In this document: in pieces, positions 11,756 through 20,972 of the stretch | Layout of the letters: each line of letters starts with the position of its first letter | How positions within the stretch are numbered: the first letter of the stretch is position 1 | Program-made: the position numbers and the translations under genes | Origin: Termitomyces sp. T153 | Lineage: Eukaryota > Basidiomycota > Agaricomycetes > Agaricales > Lyophyllaceae | Direction of reading: 5' to 3' | Assembly: GCA_018296165.2 (NCBI GenBank) | Contig: JACKQL020000156.1 | Span: forward strand, 22,563-86,562 | Length of the DNA stretch: 64,000 bases | The notes under the pieces: generated by a model | The model's database searches: none | The model's input: the letters and a program-made list of their open reading frames with translations, nothing else | Told to the model about the DNA's origin: nothing

Positions 11756-12059
11756 GCTACGGACAGGCTTGGGCTGTGAGTTTGCTGCAAATGCCTTAGC
11801 CAGATGCTGAGAAGTAGGCTGACTGGCTCAAATCTCCACCACTATAGGAGGGGAGCAGAGAGTTGTAGCATAGATCTGATCACCCACCTCTATGGTCTTA
11901 TTTGGAGACTCTGCATCTAGAGTATAGGTCCATTCTCCTTTGCCTTCCTCTTCCTCTGGAGATTCACACCCAATACCTCAGACATCCTTGTAGAGGGCCT
12001 CTCTCTAAGGAAATGCCAGAGGGGGGGGACTCAGGAGGTCAAGATCAGCATAAGGGAGA

Positions 12060-13219
12060 TGTCAGGTTCTGCTGACCATGGGGGCTCAGCTACACTGGGC
12101 GAGTCCTTACTAGGTGGATGTGCTTCCCTGCACTGACACCTGGGCACTCGGAGGTGTTCCAAACACTGGGGACTTGTGAGGATAGCCAGAGGAAATTGAT
12201 CTGAGCAAGTCTGGAGAGGTCCAGAGGAGTAGAGGATGAGTTGCGGGGAAGGGGGACGGGCTTGGCGGGGTTCAGGCATAAGTCCATGTATGAGTATTGC
12301 GGGTGCAGAGGAGGCAGAGGTTACGCAAATGGTGGGAGTGGAGTCAGAGTTCTAATGAGAGATCAACAGGGATTGGTGGGGTTCGGAGCTGAGTGTGTAG
12401 TGGGCTTTGGGGTTGGTAAAAGAGTGTCAGGGGTTCGTAATTGTAATCATGGAATTCATGAGGGCATTATGGTCAAGAGGTCTTGAACACAATAGACAGA
12501 ATCAAACGAGATGAGATGAAGTCAAATGAAATGAGGCAGAGACAAGACGGGAATGAGAATAGATTCAGGCAGAGACACGGAATGATAACGACATGATAAC
12601 AGAATAGAGACAAGATAAGACCAGGAGACTGAGTATAAGGAAAACGAGACACGGAACACAAAACATAAGAAGAAACAATCAGAAACACATCAGGCAAGGT
12701 AGGGAAGTAGATAGGTAGGTAGGTAGATTGATAATCTCAAGACTAGAGTATGAGGAGCTACTCTATGTCTTATATACTGACTACTGAAGAGCTCCAGGGA
12801 CATTGGCTGTGGTGGCAGGGCTTGGCAGAGCTCGATGGAGTTGACAGGTGTCAGTTACGACTAGAGGGCAGGCCGCATTGATATGTTGATGGGATCAATT
12901 GTGATGCAGTCCATTCCAAGGTTGTTGTGATACCCCAGGGTAAGTCGGGGGAGCCAGAGTGTCGAGTTGATGATGTATAATGGGGTCAGGCATGGCAGGG
13001 GTGTGGTCCCAGGGGCTCAGGAAGTCCAGAGAAAGCACCGGTGGCTGCAGGGAAGACATCAGAGTTGGCCAGGGGGCCGTCAAAGTTAGCCAAGAATGTG
13101 TCAGAGTTAGCCAAAGTAAACACGGAGTGCTGAGGAAGTCCAACAAAGCATTGGGGGAGGTTCTGGAGGATGGGGGTTTGTCGGGCAATGTATAGGGGTC
13201 CAGGGAACGGGTCATGACA
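12060..13219 (-). repeat. Solo LTR H1, CpG-rich
   Basis: This 1160-bp unit is bounded by TGTCAGGTTC... and ...GGTCATGACA and by a perfect 5-bp duplication GGAGA (12055-12059, 13220-13224). Read on the minus strand it starts TGTCATGACCCG and has a TATA box TATATAAG at 12769-12776, so the LTR points left. Unlike its surroundings it keeps many CpG sites, suggesting a young insertion. The protease frame of element C resumes on the far side. H2 at 58658-59389 shares the ends. Confidence 0.88.
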
Positions 13220-13224
13220 GGAGA

Positions 13225-13576
13225 TGCCCAGCACAACAGACCCACATAGCAGCACACTCACAAACCTTGGCTCTCTGCTCCTTATGGGCTTCTTTTGCAC
13301 AGGTAATGCAGCAATGTGGGCAGCGACTTATTTTCACCTCACTCTTAGTCCAGTCAATCTCTGGGTTGTGTTCATATAGCCAGGTGAACCCCAAGATCAT
13401 GTCTTGCTTTTCCAAACTAGTGATAGCAAAAGCAGCTTGCTCTGAGTGGTCTTGTTAGTGGGGAACCAGGTCCACTATAGAGCAAATAGAGCTAGCTTCA
13501 TTGAGCATGTCATCAACATTGTATATGGGGATAGGACAGGAGAGGGGGTGAGTAGTAAGGCAGTGTCATTGCACAT
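13225..13576 (-). pseudogene. Chromovirus C protease, second half
   Basis: The minus strand reads LTTHPLSCPIPIYNVDDM, then AAFAITSLEKQDMILGFTWL and HNPEIDWTKSEVKISRCP. This matches the protease end of B1 (RQDMILGFTWLWEHN). The first half lies beyond solo LTR D2 at 14727 onward and the following region beyond H1. Confidence 0.8.
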
Positions 13577-14722
13577 TGATGAGCCCTGGTTATTGCTGAG
13601 CACCATTTTTTGGCATTTTGAACTTAGCGGCAGCTGACTACTTTGAATTTGGCACAAGTCACAACACTCAGCACACAGGACCCAGCCTGAGGGTTGGACT
13701 GAAGCACGAGACTTTAGCGAGCATGAGACTTTTTCATCACAAGAAATATCATGTGGAGCCTAGAACTTGGGCCTGGAACATCAAGGCCTAGATCTTTCTT
13801 AGCAATAATTATTAGCGACTTTAGCAACTTTGGTGACAAAATGGTGTTCTCTTACTATATATGGACATATTACCAGACACGTACCTTTTTACTATGATTC
13901 TCCTTGCTGAGCTTACTAACATACTTGAACAGCATCTACACTTCAGGTATTGACATTGGACTCACTCTTTTTGGATTCATTTGCATTTATATGCCATAGA
14001 GACTTCGCTTATGGTTTTTCACCTAGTTACAGACTGACACCTCGCATGGACCATAAACACAGCAACAGACACCATTGCCAGTGGCAACTATTTGCTTACT
14101 TTCCCATACTATACTTTGGAAATGTATAAATACTGCCTGTACATAGACACTACCCCATCATAGCAAAATAGAACAGAGAACCCCCATCAGCGTCGACTAG
14201 TTGCTCTCTCTAAGCTTACCAGCTTGAGATTTCACTTTGCTTCTTTCATTCCTCTATTGCTTTTGACTTTGGCTTAGCGACAAGCCTTCTCAACTTTGAC
14301 CTCAACCTAGTGTGGTGCCAACTGCGGGTGCCTATTCATGTTATTTCAACTTAGTGATGTTAGTGACTATGGCTAGTGACTAGTTCACGTTTGTTCTCTG
14401 ATTTTAGTCTTCTTATTACCACCTTCCTCCCCTTTTTCCTACCCTATCCCCTCACTTTTCCTACCTCCATTAGGGGTACACATTGTCTTAGCAATGTTAT
14501 TTGTCTTTACCCATTTTCTTATTGTCACTAGTGACTTCAGCTAGTGATAGCGACTTCTTTCAACTTCACTCCACAACACAACTTTCGCTCTAGTTCTCTG
14601 GAACAGTTACTGACTCACCCTCAACTATTAACTTCCTACTGCCAGCTATCCTATCTAGTGACTAGTGTTAGGTCTTCTTTTTAGGTTTCCTGCATGGCAC
14701 TAGGTGGTATACGAGCACATCA
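13577..14722 (+). repeat. Solo LTR D2
   Basis: This 1146-bp unit has ends TGATGAGCCC and GAGCACATCA. Flanks are ACAT (13573-13576) and ATGT (14723-14726): both are one transition away from ACGT, the probable original target. A TATA box TATAAATA sits at 14125-14132. The block TGGTGCCAACTGCGGG near 14309 looks like a primer-binding site but lies well inside the unit. TAGTGAC/TAGCGAC heptamers are scattered through the second half. Confidence 0.82.
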
Positions 14723-14726
14723 ATGT

Positions 14727-15741
14727 AGTCAGTGTCAAGGAAGAGGCCTGTTGTGCCACTATCAAGCAGGGCAACTACACTTCGGATTTGCTGGGTGTCT
14801 GTTGTCTCAATTTCCACCTGTAGCTTCAAGGAGTTGGTAGAAGGGGTGGAAGCAACAACATAACAATGGGGGAGGTAGTGTTCTCATGCAGGGATCCAGA
14901 GGCATGGGCTAGGGGGTGCATTTCCAGCTGAGACTTTAGCTGGAGAGGGAGTTTGTATGTCTGAGGAGGGGTTTATCATTTCAGGCATAGTATCCACAAT
15001 GGCAACAGATATATTTGAATCTATGGACAGGGGGGTGAAACAATTAGTACTGGGCAATGGAGGTGTACTGGTCATCTGTTGCCCTTTGAAAAATCCTCAA
15101 ACTCTGTGGGAACCTCCTCCAACACATCAGCCACTTCATCAGATTGAACAGTTATAGGTGCATCTGGAGAGGGAGCTCCTGTGGCATCTTGGGCTGTGAG
15201 CAGTTGAATGTGCAGCTCTTCTTGCTCTGATGTTGACAGATAGCAGACTTCTAGCTCTTGAGGACAGTAGCGGGCAAAATGACCTGCCTTCCCATAGCAT
15301 TGACACAGCAGAGGAGTAGAGGACCACTGTCTGAAAGCATCAACATCCATTGGAACTCCTTAGAGTAGGGAGCACAAGGGAGCAGCATGAAATGTAAAGG
15401 AAGGAGCTGCACCCACTCATGGGGATACTAATGCAGGTGTGGAGAAGGGAGCTTGGGGGATGAACCCTCCATGAGAGAAAGGAAAGGTTGAGGGTTGCAT
15501 CTGCCACAACTTGCATTGCAGTTCTATGAGCTGCCACCGCTCACATGCCACTGTGTATCAGGTGTGACATGCTTATCATCTGGGTGCCCCTCCACCATGC
15601 TGTCAATGTGATCCCTGAGAGAGGGGTAAAGTCCATCATGGAAGGTTGAGCAGAGTTGTAGACCATCTAGACATCTAGCCTGTTCAACTAAGGCACAAAA
15701 AGAGTCAATGTACTCATCAAGTGACTACTTTCCTTGACCAT
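14727..15741 (-). pseudogene. Chromovirus C gag C-terminus, knuckle and protease start
   Basis: The minus strand first gives gag residues SLDEYIDSFCALVEQARC and FHDGLYPSLRDHIDSMVEG. The zinc knuckle CQCYGKAGHFARYC follows near 15260-15305, then an acidic linker and the protease active site region LLDSGTTGLFLDT near 14735-14770. The DSG triad is intact here although the gene is broken by stops and by D2 and D3. Confidence 0.82.
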
Positions 15742-16756
15742 TGATGTGCTCCTATGCCACCTAGTGCCATGTAGGAAACCTAAAAGAGAACCTAACACTA
15801 GTCACTAGATAGGGTAGCTGGCAGTAGGATGTTAATAGTTGAGGGTGAGTCAGCAACTGTCCCATAGAATGAGAGCAAATGTGAGTGTGAAGTGTGAAGT
15901 TAAAAGGGTTGCTAGTGCTAACCTAAGTCACTAGACGGTAATGGAGGGTCACTAGTGTGATAAAACAAATGAAGACAAATTACAAATTCATTGCTAAAGT
16001 GAAGCAAACTTTTATGGTGACAGAAAAAATGAGTAGAGAAAGAAATGGGGGAGTGGCAACAAGGAGACTGAACAGAGGACAAATGCAAACTAATTGCTAG
16101 CCATAGTTGCTAGCATTGCTGAGTCAAGATAATGCTAAGGGCACGTGTAGTTGGTACCATGCAAAGTCAAAGTTAAAGTTGGCAAGACTTGTCACTAAGT
16201 CGTTGTCAATGGAGAGTGAGATATAGAGTAAGTGATAGAGACAAAATGAAATCTCAAGCTGGTAAGCTTAGAGATAGAGAGAGTAACATGATTTGATACT
16301 AGAATTGGATGCAATGGCATGATTGGATTTCCCCCAAGTATCTATGTACAGGCAGTATTTATACTGTTCAAAGGTATAGTATGGGAAAGTAAGCAAATAA
16401 TTGCCACTAGCTTGTAAGCTCAACAAGAAAAATAATAAGTTAGAAATTATGCAACTGGCAATATGTCCATATATGGGGGGTAGAAAGCCATGTTGTCACC
16501 AAGAAGTTGCTAACAATTGTTGCTAAGAAAGGCCTCAGCCTTCTTGTTCTAGACCCAAAGTCCAGACTCCCTGTGATGTTCCTTGTGATTGATAAGTCTC
16601 ATGGTCACTAAAGTCCTGTGCAAAGGCTACATTGTTCCAGACCTTGGGGCTAGGCCTCACATGCTGGGTGTTGTGACTTGTGCCATGTTGAAATAGTCAG
16701 CTGCCGCACAATCCAAAATGCCAAAAATAGTGCTCAGTAACAAATGGGTCTTATCA
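15742..16756 (-). repeat. Solo LTR D3
   Basis: This 1015-bp unit is in the opposite orientation to D1 and D2, with ends TGATGTGCTCC and GGGTCTTATCA on the plus strand. The 4-bp duplication CCAT is perfect (15738-15741, 16757-16760). It divides the gag gene of element C. It is shorter than D1 and D2 through small deletions and is rich in transitions. Confidence 0.85.
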
Positions 16757-16760
16757 CCAT

Positions 16761-17412
16761 ACTGAGTTTGGTCTCAAAGGGAAAAAGCTGCAGTGTTGGC
16801 AGGGTCAAGGGAAAAGAACTCTGCTCAGAACTCTTTCTCAAACTCCATCCAGCCAGAGAAACTCTCAACTCCTCCTGGGCATTAAAAGATATGCAATGCA
16901 TAGGTTGAGGCTCAACCAGCCTTCATGTAGGAGAGAACCCAGGCAATTTTCAAGGCATTTGAGGTAAAGGCTTCTCTGCTCAGCTGGATATAGGTGATAC
17001 AGGACTGGAGGAAATGCTCTCCAACCTTACAATCTCCATCATATACATCAGGGAGTGCAGGATGAGGGAGTTTGGAATGGGGAGCTGAAAGGCCTAAGCC
17101 AGATGCAGACACAAACCATTCTGCAGCAGCTGGAGCTAAAAAGCCTGAGCTAGGTGCAGACACCAACCATTCTGCATCTGCTGGTGGCATAGGAGGTGTG
17201 GTAAGAGCAAGGAGGAGACATTCCAAAAGGGCTTGGAGAGAAAGGGACACTGCTTCAGTAGTTTGATGCAGTCTAGTGAGTTCAGCTATGTGGAAAGTAA
17301 GGGAGGCTTGGATAAGTTGAACCTGTGTTTCCAGGGACAGCAAACAACTCCAGGCATTGTCTTGGGGGCTTGAAGTATCAGGGAGAGGTGCTGGAGGGGT
17401 TGGCTGGGTCAT
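16761..17412 (-). pseudogene. Chromovirus C gag N-terminus
   Basis: The frame opens at 17412 with MTQPTPPAPLPDTSSPQDN and continues with LETQVQLIQASLTF and HPALPDVYDGDCKVGEHFLQ, then YIQLSREAFTSNALKIAWVL. The corresponding gag parts of B1 are LETQVQLMQSSLTH and YIHLSRDAFDSDMLKIAWVL. It is cut by D3. The same N-terminus opens element F at 18492. Confidence 0.85.
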
Positions 17413-17528
17413 AGGAGGAGCACAGGGGGCACTAAGACACTGGTGGGGGAGAGACCTTTTGAGGGACCAAGTAGAAGCTCAGGTAATTAAAAAGGGGCTC
17501 CCAGATCAAATTTAGAGACTTGTTCTGC

Positions 17529-17930
17529 TATAAAAGCAACCTCTGGAGGCTGTGGCTTAATCACACAACTGGCAGAGGGAGATCCAAAGTCTATTCAGCA
17601 CAGTACAATATCTACAAGTAGGACTACACACCTGGCAGAGGGAGATCCAAAGAGAACAAGTCTGAGGATCTCTAATGCCAGAGTTCAGAAAAATTACTGT
17701 GGTCACATGACCTTGCCAAACATGTGCATACCTTGCCATGTGGGTTCTGTGCAGAATGCACATGGCAACTGATCATGTGACCAAACACATAACCAAACAA
17801 TGCATTCACATGACCCTGCCAAACATGTGCATACCTTGCCATGTGGGTTCTGTGCAGAATGCACATGGCAACTGATCATGTGACCAAACACATGACCAAG
17901 CCAAGCACGTGCATTGGCAGTTCCTTGACA
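17529..17930 (-). repeat. 5' LTR of chromovirus C with internal tandem duplication
   Basis: On the minus strand it starts TGTCAAGGAACTGCC and ends in TTATA where the partner has TTACA. It is 402 bp against 300 bp for the 3' copy, because a unit of about 102 bp (around 17700-17910, containing CTTGCCATGTGGGTTCTGTG) is present twice. Next to it on the minus strand, GCAGAACAAGTCTC is the putative primer binding region, shared with B1. ATTAT follows at 17931-17935. Confidence 0.87.
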
Positions 17931-17982
17931 ATTATATCATAGTGGTCAAAATTAGCAATGTCTACATAGACATTGTGGTATT

Positions 17983-18384
17983 TGCCAGGGAACTGCTCTT
18001 ACTAGGCCCTTTGATTGTTTCTTTTATTCCAAGCCTGCTGTTCATTGTCAACCTCTCATCTTCCAGTCACAAGAACCTTCAACCAAGGGCTATACTTTGG
18101 TCATATTTGCATTTAGTCACATGCTGTGAGGCTGGAGATCAAGGTTATTCAAAATGGATTTCTGTTTTTGGATCAGATTCTGGATTTGGTTGTTGTTATG
18201 TGTTTTTTCCAGAGGCTCTAGAGTAAATTTTCTGAACACTGGCATTGGGAATCCTTAGACTTGGATCTCCCTCTGCCAGGTGAGTAGCTAGAACTCTAGA
18301 ACTTCTTGTAGATGCTGAATCAACTTTGGATCTCCTTCTGCCAGTTTTGTGATTGGGCCACAGCCTCCAGAGGTTGTCCTTACA
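17983..18384 (+). repeat. 5' LTR of element F
   Basis: It runs 402 bp from TGCCAGGGAACTGC to GTTGTCCTTACA and is followed by the shared leader GCAGAACAAATCTGGGAGCC. It pairs with 19703-20112. The beginning and end are similar to B and C LTRs but the middle is different, making F a third subfamily. Confidence 0.8.
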
Positions 18385-18491
18385 GCAGAACAAATCTGGG
18401 AGCCCCCTATTTGACTGCCTGAATTTTCTGTTTGGTTCTTCAGAAGGTCTCTCTGCCACCAGTGTTGTGCTACTCCCTGTGCTCCTCCTAT

Positions 18492-18662
18492 GACTCAGCC
18501 AACCCCTCCAGCACCTCTCCCTGATGCTTTGAGCTCCCAGGATAATGCCCAAAGTTGTTTGTTGTCCTTGTAGACATAGGTCCAACTTACCCAAGCTTCC
18601 CTTACCTTCCACACTGCCACACTCATTGGACTACATCAAACTACTGAAGCAGTGTCCCTCAC
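18492..18662 (+). pseudogene. Truncated chromovirus gag in element F
   Basis: ATG at 18492 opens MTQPTPPAPLPDALSSQDN, the same N-terminus as element C gag. After about 57 codons, two of them now stops, homology ends abruptly at about 18662 in TEAVSL. What follows is unrelated to gag. Confidence 0.75.
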
Positions 18663-19150
18663 ATGCAATTCATCTTATTTCAAGATTTTCAGGGAATACT
18701 ACTGATGAACTATTGGGTCAATCTATGGCAAGAAAGCCAGAAGAAAAGAATGTGGATTATGAGCATTATTACATTAATGTGTAAGCAGATATCAAGTTTT
18801 TTTATTGTTGATCAAAGCACTAATATCAAAAAATGTCTAGTTTTATTGACAGGGATATGTTTGTGTGTTTTACAGGTGGTGGAATTGGACACCAGATTAC
18901 ACAAGTGGCAACTCACAAGATGCAAAAAAGTATGGAAATTGCATACTCTCCAGAGGTATCTGGGTCAGTCTCTTCCTCTGAGGAATCAGAAGAAGAGCTT
19001 GTGAACCTTCAAGCCCAAGAAGGAGCAGAATCAGTGACTGAAGAGGATTTATATGAAGAAAATGATTTGGATAATGAAGAGGAGGAAATCATGGATGAGG
19101 ACAGTGAAAATGAAGACAATGAGGAAGAAGAATATCTGGAAGAGTCTTGA
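18663..19150 (+). pseudogene. Unrelated acidic gene fragment inside element F
   Basis: This is not retroelement coding sequence. An open stretch (FSGNTTDELLGQSMARKPEE...EHYYINV) ends at a GTAAGC donor at 18781. Reading resumes after TTTTACAG at 18875 with GGGIGHQITQVATHK and a very acidic C-terminus rich in E, D and S that stops at 19148-19150. The splice-compatible junction and the intact downstream frame suggest the 3' end of a gene. The GGGxGH motif followed by an acidic tail reminds me of uncharacterised basidiomycete proteins near large DDE transposons, but I cannot assign it. CpG is absent, so it has been silenced together with the element. Confidence 0.5.
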
Positions 19151-19584
19151 GGTTTTGGAGCATTGTAGCCTTTGTACTACTAAAATTATTTATACAAAGC
19201 TTGATAAATTAGGTATCCCACATTATTGAGACAGACTCAACAGATACTCATCATTGTATGAAGGAATTATCAAAGATATAGGAAGCAGTATTATGTTACA
19301 TAATATTCTATGCATATCCAAATAAACAATTTATATTCTATAGTGATTTATATATGGTAAAGACATAGTAAGGTCAAGTCATCCTGGGATCCTTTATACT
19401 GGGATGGCATTTTCTTTTTTGCACAATACAGAATGCTTGTTAATAATAATAGCAATACCATCATGAAATAATATTATATTCACCACTAAATGTGACCCTT
19501 AAATTGGATTATGATCTAAGTTTTTGACATAATGTTCTGGTCAGAGATTTGGTCCCCGGCCATATTTGGCCGTATTTTCTGAGC
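19151..19584. other. AT-rich tail of the foreign insert in element F
   Basis: I see no frame worth calling. The stretch is AT-rich, as expected of a 3' untranslated or intergenic region, up to about 19560. Homology to pol of the chromovirus family begins again at about 19585. Confidence 0.4.
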
Positions 19585-19702
19585 AACTTTTTGCTGATGC
19601 AAAGGTGATTAGGGGCATCTACTCTATCTCTGCAGCTGATCAAGCAATCTGTAATTTCTTCTATCTAGTGCATCAGGATGCCACATGCTAGAGGGAGAGT
19701 GA

Positions 19703-20112
19703 TATCAGGGGACTGCTCTTACTAAGCCCTCTGATTGTTTCCTTTATTCTGAGCCTGTCATTCATTGTCAACCTCCCATCTTCCAGTCACAAGTACCTTA
19801 AATCAAGAGCTATCCTTTTATTATATTTGTATGTAGTCACATGCTGTGAGTCTGGAGATTGAGGTCATTTACAATGGATTTCCATTTTTGGATCAGATTC
19901 TGGAATTGGTTGTTGTTGAGTATCTTTCCCAGAAGCTCTAGAGTAAATTTTCCAAACACTGGCATTGGAAATCCTTACACTGGTTCTCCTTGGATCTCCC
20001 TCTGCCAGGTGAGTAGCTACAACTAGAACTTCTTGTAGATGCTGAATAGACTTTGGATCTCCCTCTGCCAGTTGTGTAATTGAGCCACAGCCTCCAGAGG
20101 GTTGTTCTTACA
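19703..20112 (+). repeat. 3' LTR of element F
   Basis: It runs 410 bp from TATCAGGGGACTGCTC to TTGTTCTTACA. The expected initial TG has become TA. It is preceded by the conserved end of pol (ADQAICNFFYLVHQDA, 19640-19690) and followed by Gypsy A protease sequence (minus strand) from 20113. Confidence 0.8.
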
Positions 20113-20220
20113 GTTACCCTGGCCCCATAATTCACTACAAAGCAGTGTGGCTAGTGGAGCCACATGTATCCCAGCCACATGCACAAAAGTTGGTGTAAGG
20201 CCTGAAGTAGTACTCTTATG

Positions 20221-20972
20221 CTAATGTTATTGTAGATCAATGTATATTTTACTTGTCGAAGTATTGAATACACACCTGGTGTTCTCATAGATCAATTTCA
20301 AGAATGCAAGAACATCAGGAGAGAAAATGATCTATGGATCACGTATTCGTCGTGGACTACACCATATAGTCAACAATCCTAGGAACTACTTAAAGCTAGG
20401 AGCTAGGAACTGGAATCTCTTATCTACTGCGTTAACTCATCTTATCAAGAAGCTGGATTTCTTCAGCGCATCAAAGAATTCAGCTCCACAAAGTATAATT
20501 TCCATCAGCGCATGGTGGCCTATAAGTGAACTGCAACCATATCCTGGTCCAGCTCAGGACTGATATGCCTCATGATCCAACAATCCTCTGTTTCATTGAA
20601 GCATATCCCCCATCCTCATGGATAAGGATAGCGCTCTCCTTATGTGTGCATAATACAAAGATGAGACCTTTCTCCTGTTGGCGCAGTTCCTGAGCGAGGA
20701 CCGAGCAGAATGAAATAGTGTAGGAAAAGAGCAGAATGACAAGAGGCTTTGAGGGATTCCTTTCTTTATCTCGGGAAGGTTCAAGTTGAAGTTGTAGTGG
20801 CGATGTGGCATATTTGAAAGGTTTTTTCGAACGATCAAGATTTCAGTATGTAAGTACTAGGCAACAGGCCATCCGTCGAAAGATACATGTTTGACTGTTT
20901 ACAAGTCATAGATGGTTCCCATCCACGAAGAATGCTCTATTCGGCCAATTTTCGTCTCCCGAAAAGAACCCA
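20221..20972. other. Transition from repeats to gene island
   Basis: Family A homology ends near 20220 and CpG sites become common again. Short open frames here show no recognisable domain and no splice logic. The stretch lies beyond the stop codon of the oxidoreductase gene (20973) and probably includes its 3' untranslated region. Confidence 0.5.

Larger units (their letters stand above)
3142..17930 (-). mobile_element. Chromovirus C (Ty3/Gypsy) with nested insertions
   Basis: The element is bounded by LTRs at 17529-17930 (5') and 3142-3441 (3') and by a perfect 5-bp duplication ATTAT at 3137-3141 and 17931-17935. After removing the nested B1, D1, H1, D2 and D3 insertions, the order on the minus strand is gag, zinc knuckle, protease, reverse transcriptase and chromodomain. 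RNase H and most of integrase are missing, so it is also a deletion derivative. Numerous stops show it is dead. It sits in the protease region of Gypsy A. Confidence 0.88.
17983..20112 (+). mobile_element. LTR element F with replaced interior
   Basis: Two LTRs (17983-18384 and 19703-20112) start TG(C/T)CAGGGRACTGCTCTTAC, or TATCAGG in the 3' copy, and end CCTTACA or TCTTACA. Between them lie the leader, 170 bp of chromovirus gag (18492-18662), about 0.9 kb of unrelated sequence (18663-19560) and the last 110 bp of pol (19585-19696). A clear target duplication is not visible. The left junction shares GCCAGGGA with the host sequence, so a few bases of the target are ambiguous or lost. It is a non-autonomous element inside Gypsy A. 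Confidence 0.75.
2083..20220 (-). mobile_element. Gypsy family A fragment hosting nested insertions
   Basis: This is the oldest visible layer of the first repeat pile. Collinear pieces of a minus-strand Ty3/Gypsy pol survive at 20113-20220 and 17936-17982 (protease) and at 2083-3136 (protease-RT linker and start of reverse transcriptase). They match the plus-strand element E1 at 62.2-63.5 kb in order. The interruptions are later insertions: C (3142-17930) and F (17983-20112). No LTR of A is visible, so both ends appear truncated. The right end passes into unique, CpG-containing DNA at about 20220. Confidence 0.7.

Noticed and set aside
15742..16756. D units as DNA transposons with inverted ends
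   Set aside because: Only TGAT/ATCA is shared as an inverted end; a TATA box and R/U5-like layout fit an LTR better, though the 4-bp duplication is unusual.
1..20220. RIP (repeat-induced point mutation) as the cause of decay
   Set aside because: Sites lost seem to be CpG rather than CpA, and CA dinucleotides remain plentiful, which fits methyl-CpG deamination better. A dinucleotide count would be needed to settle it.
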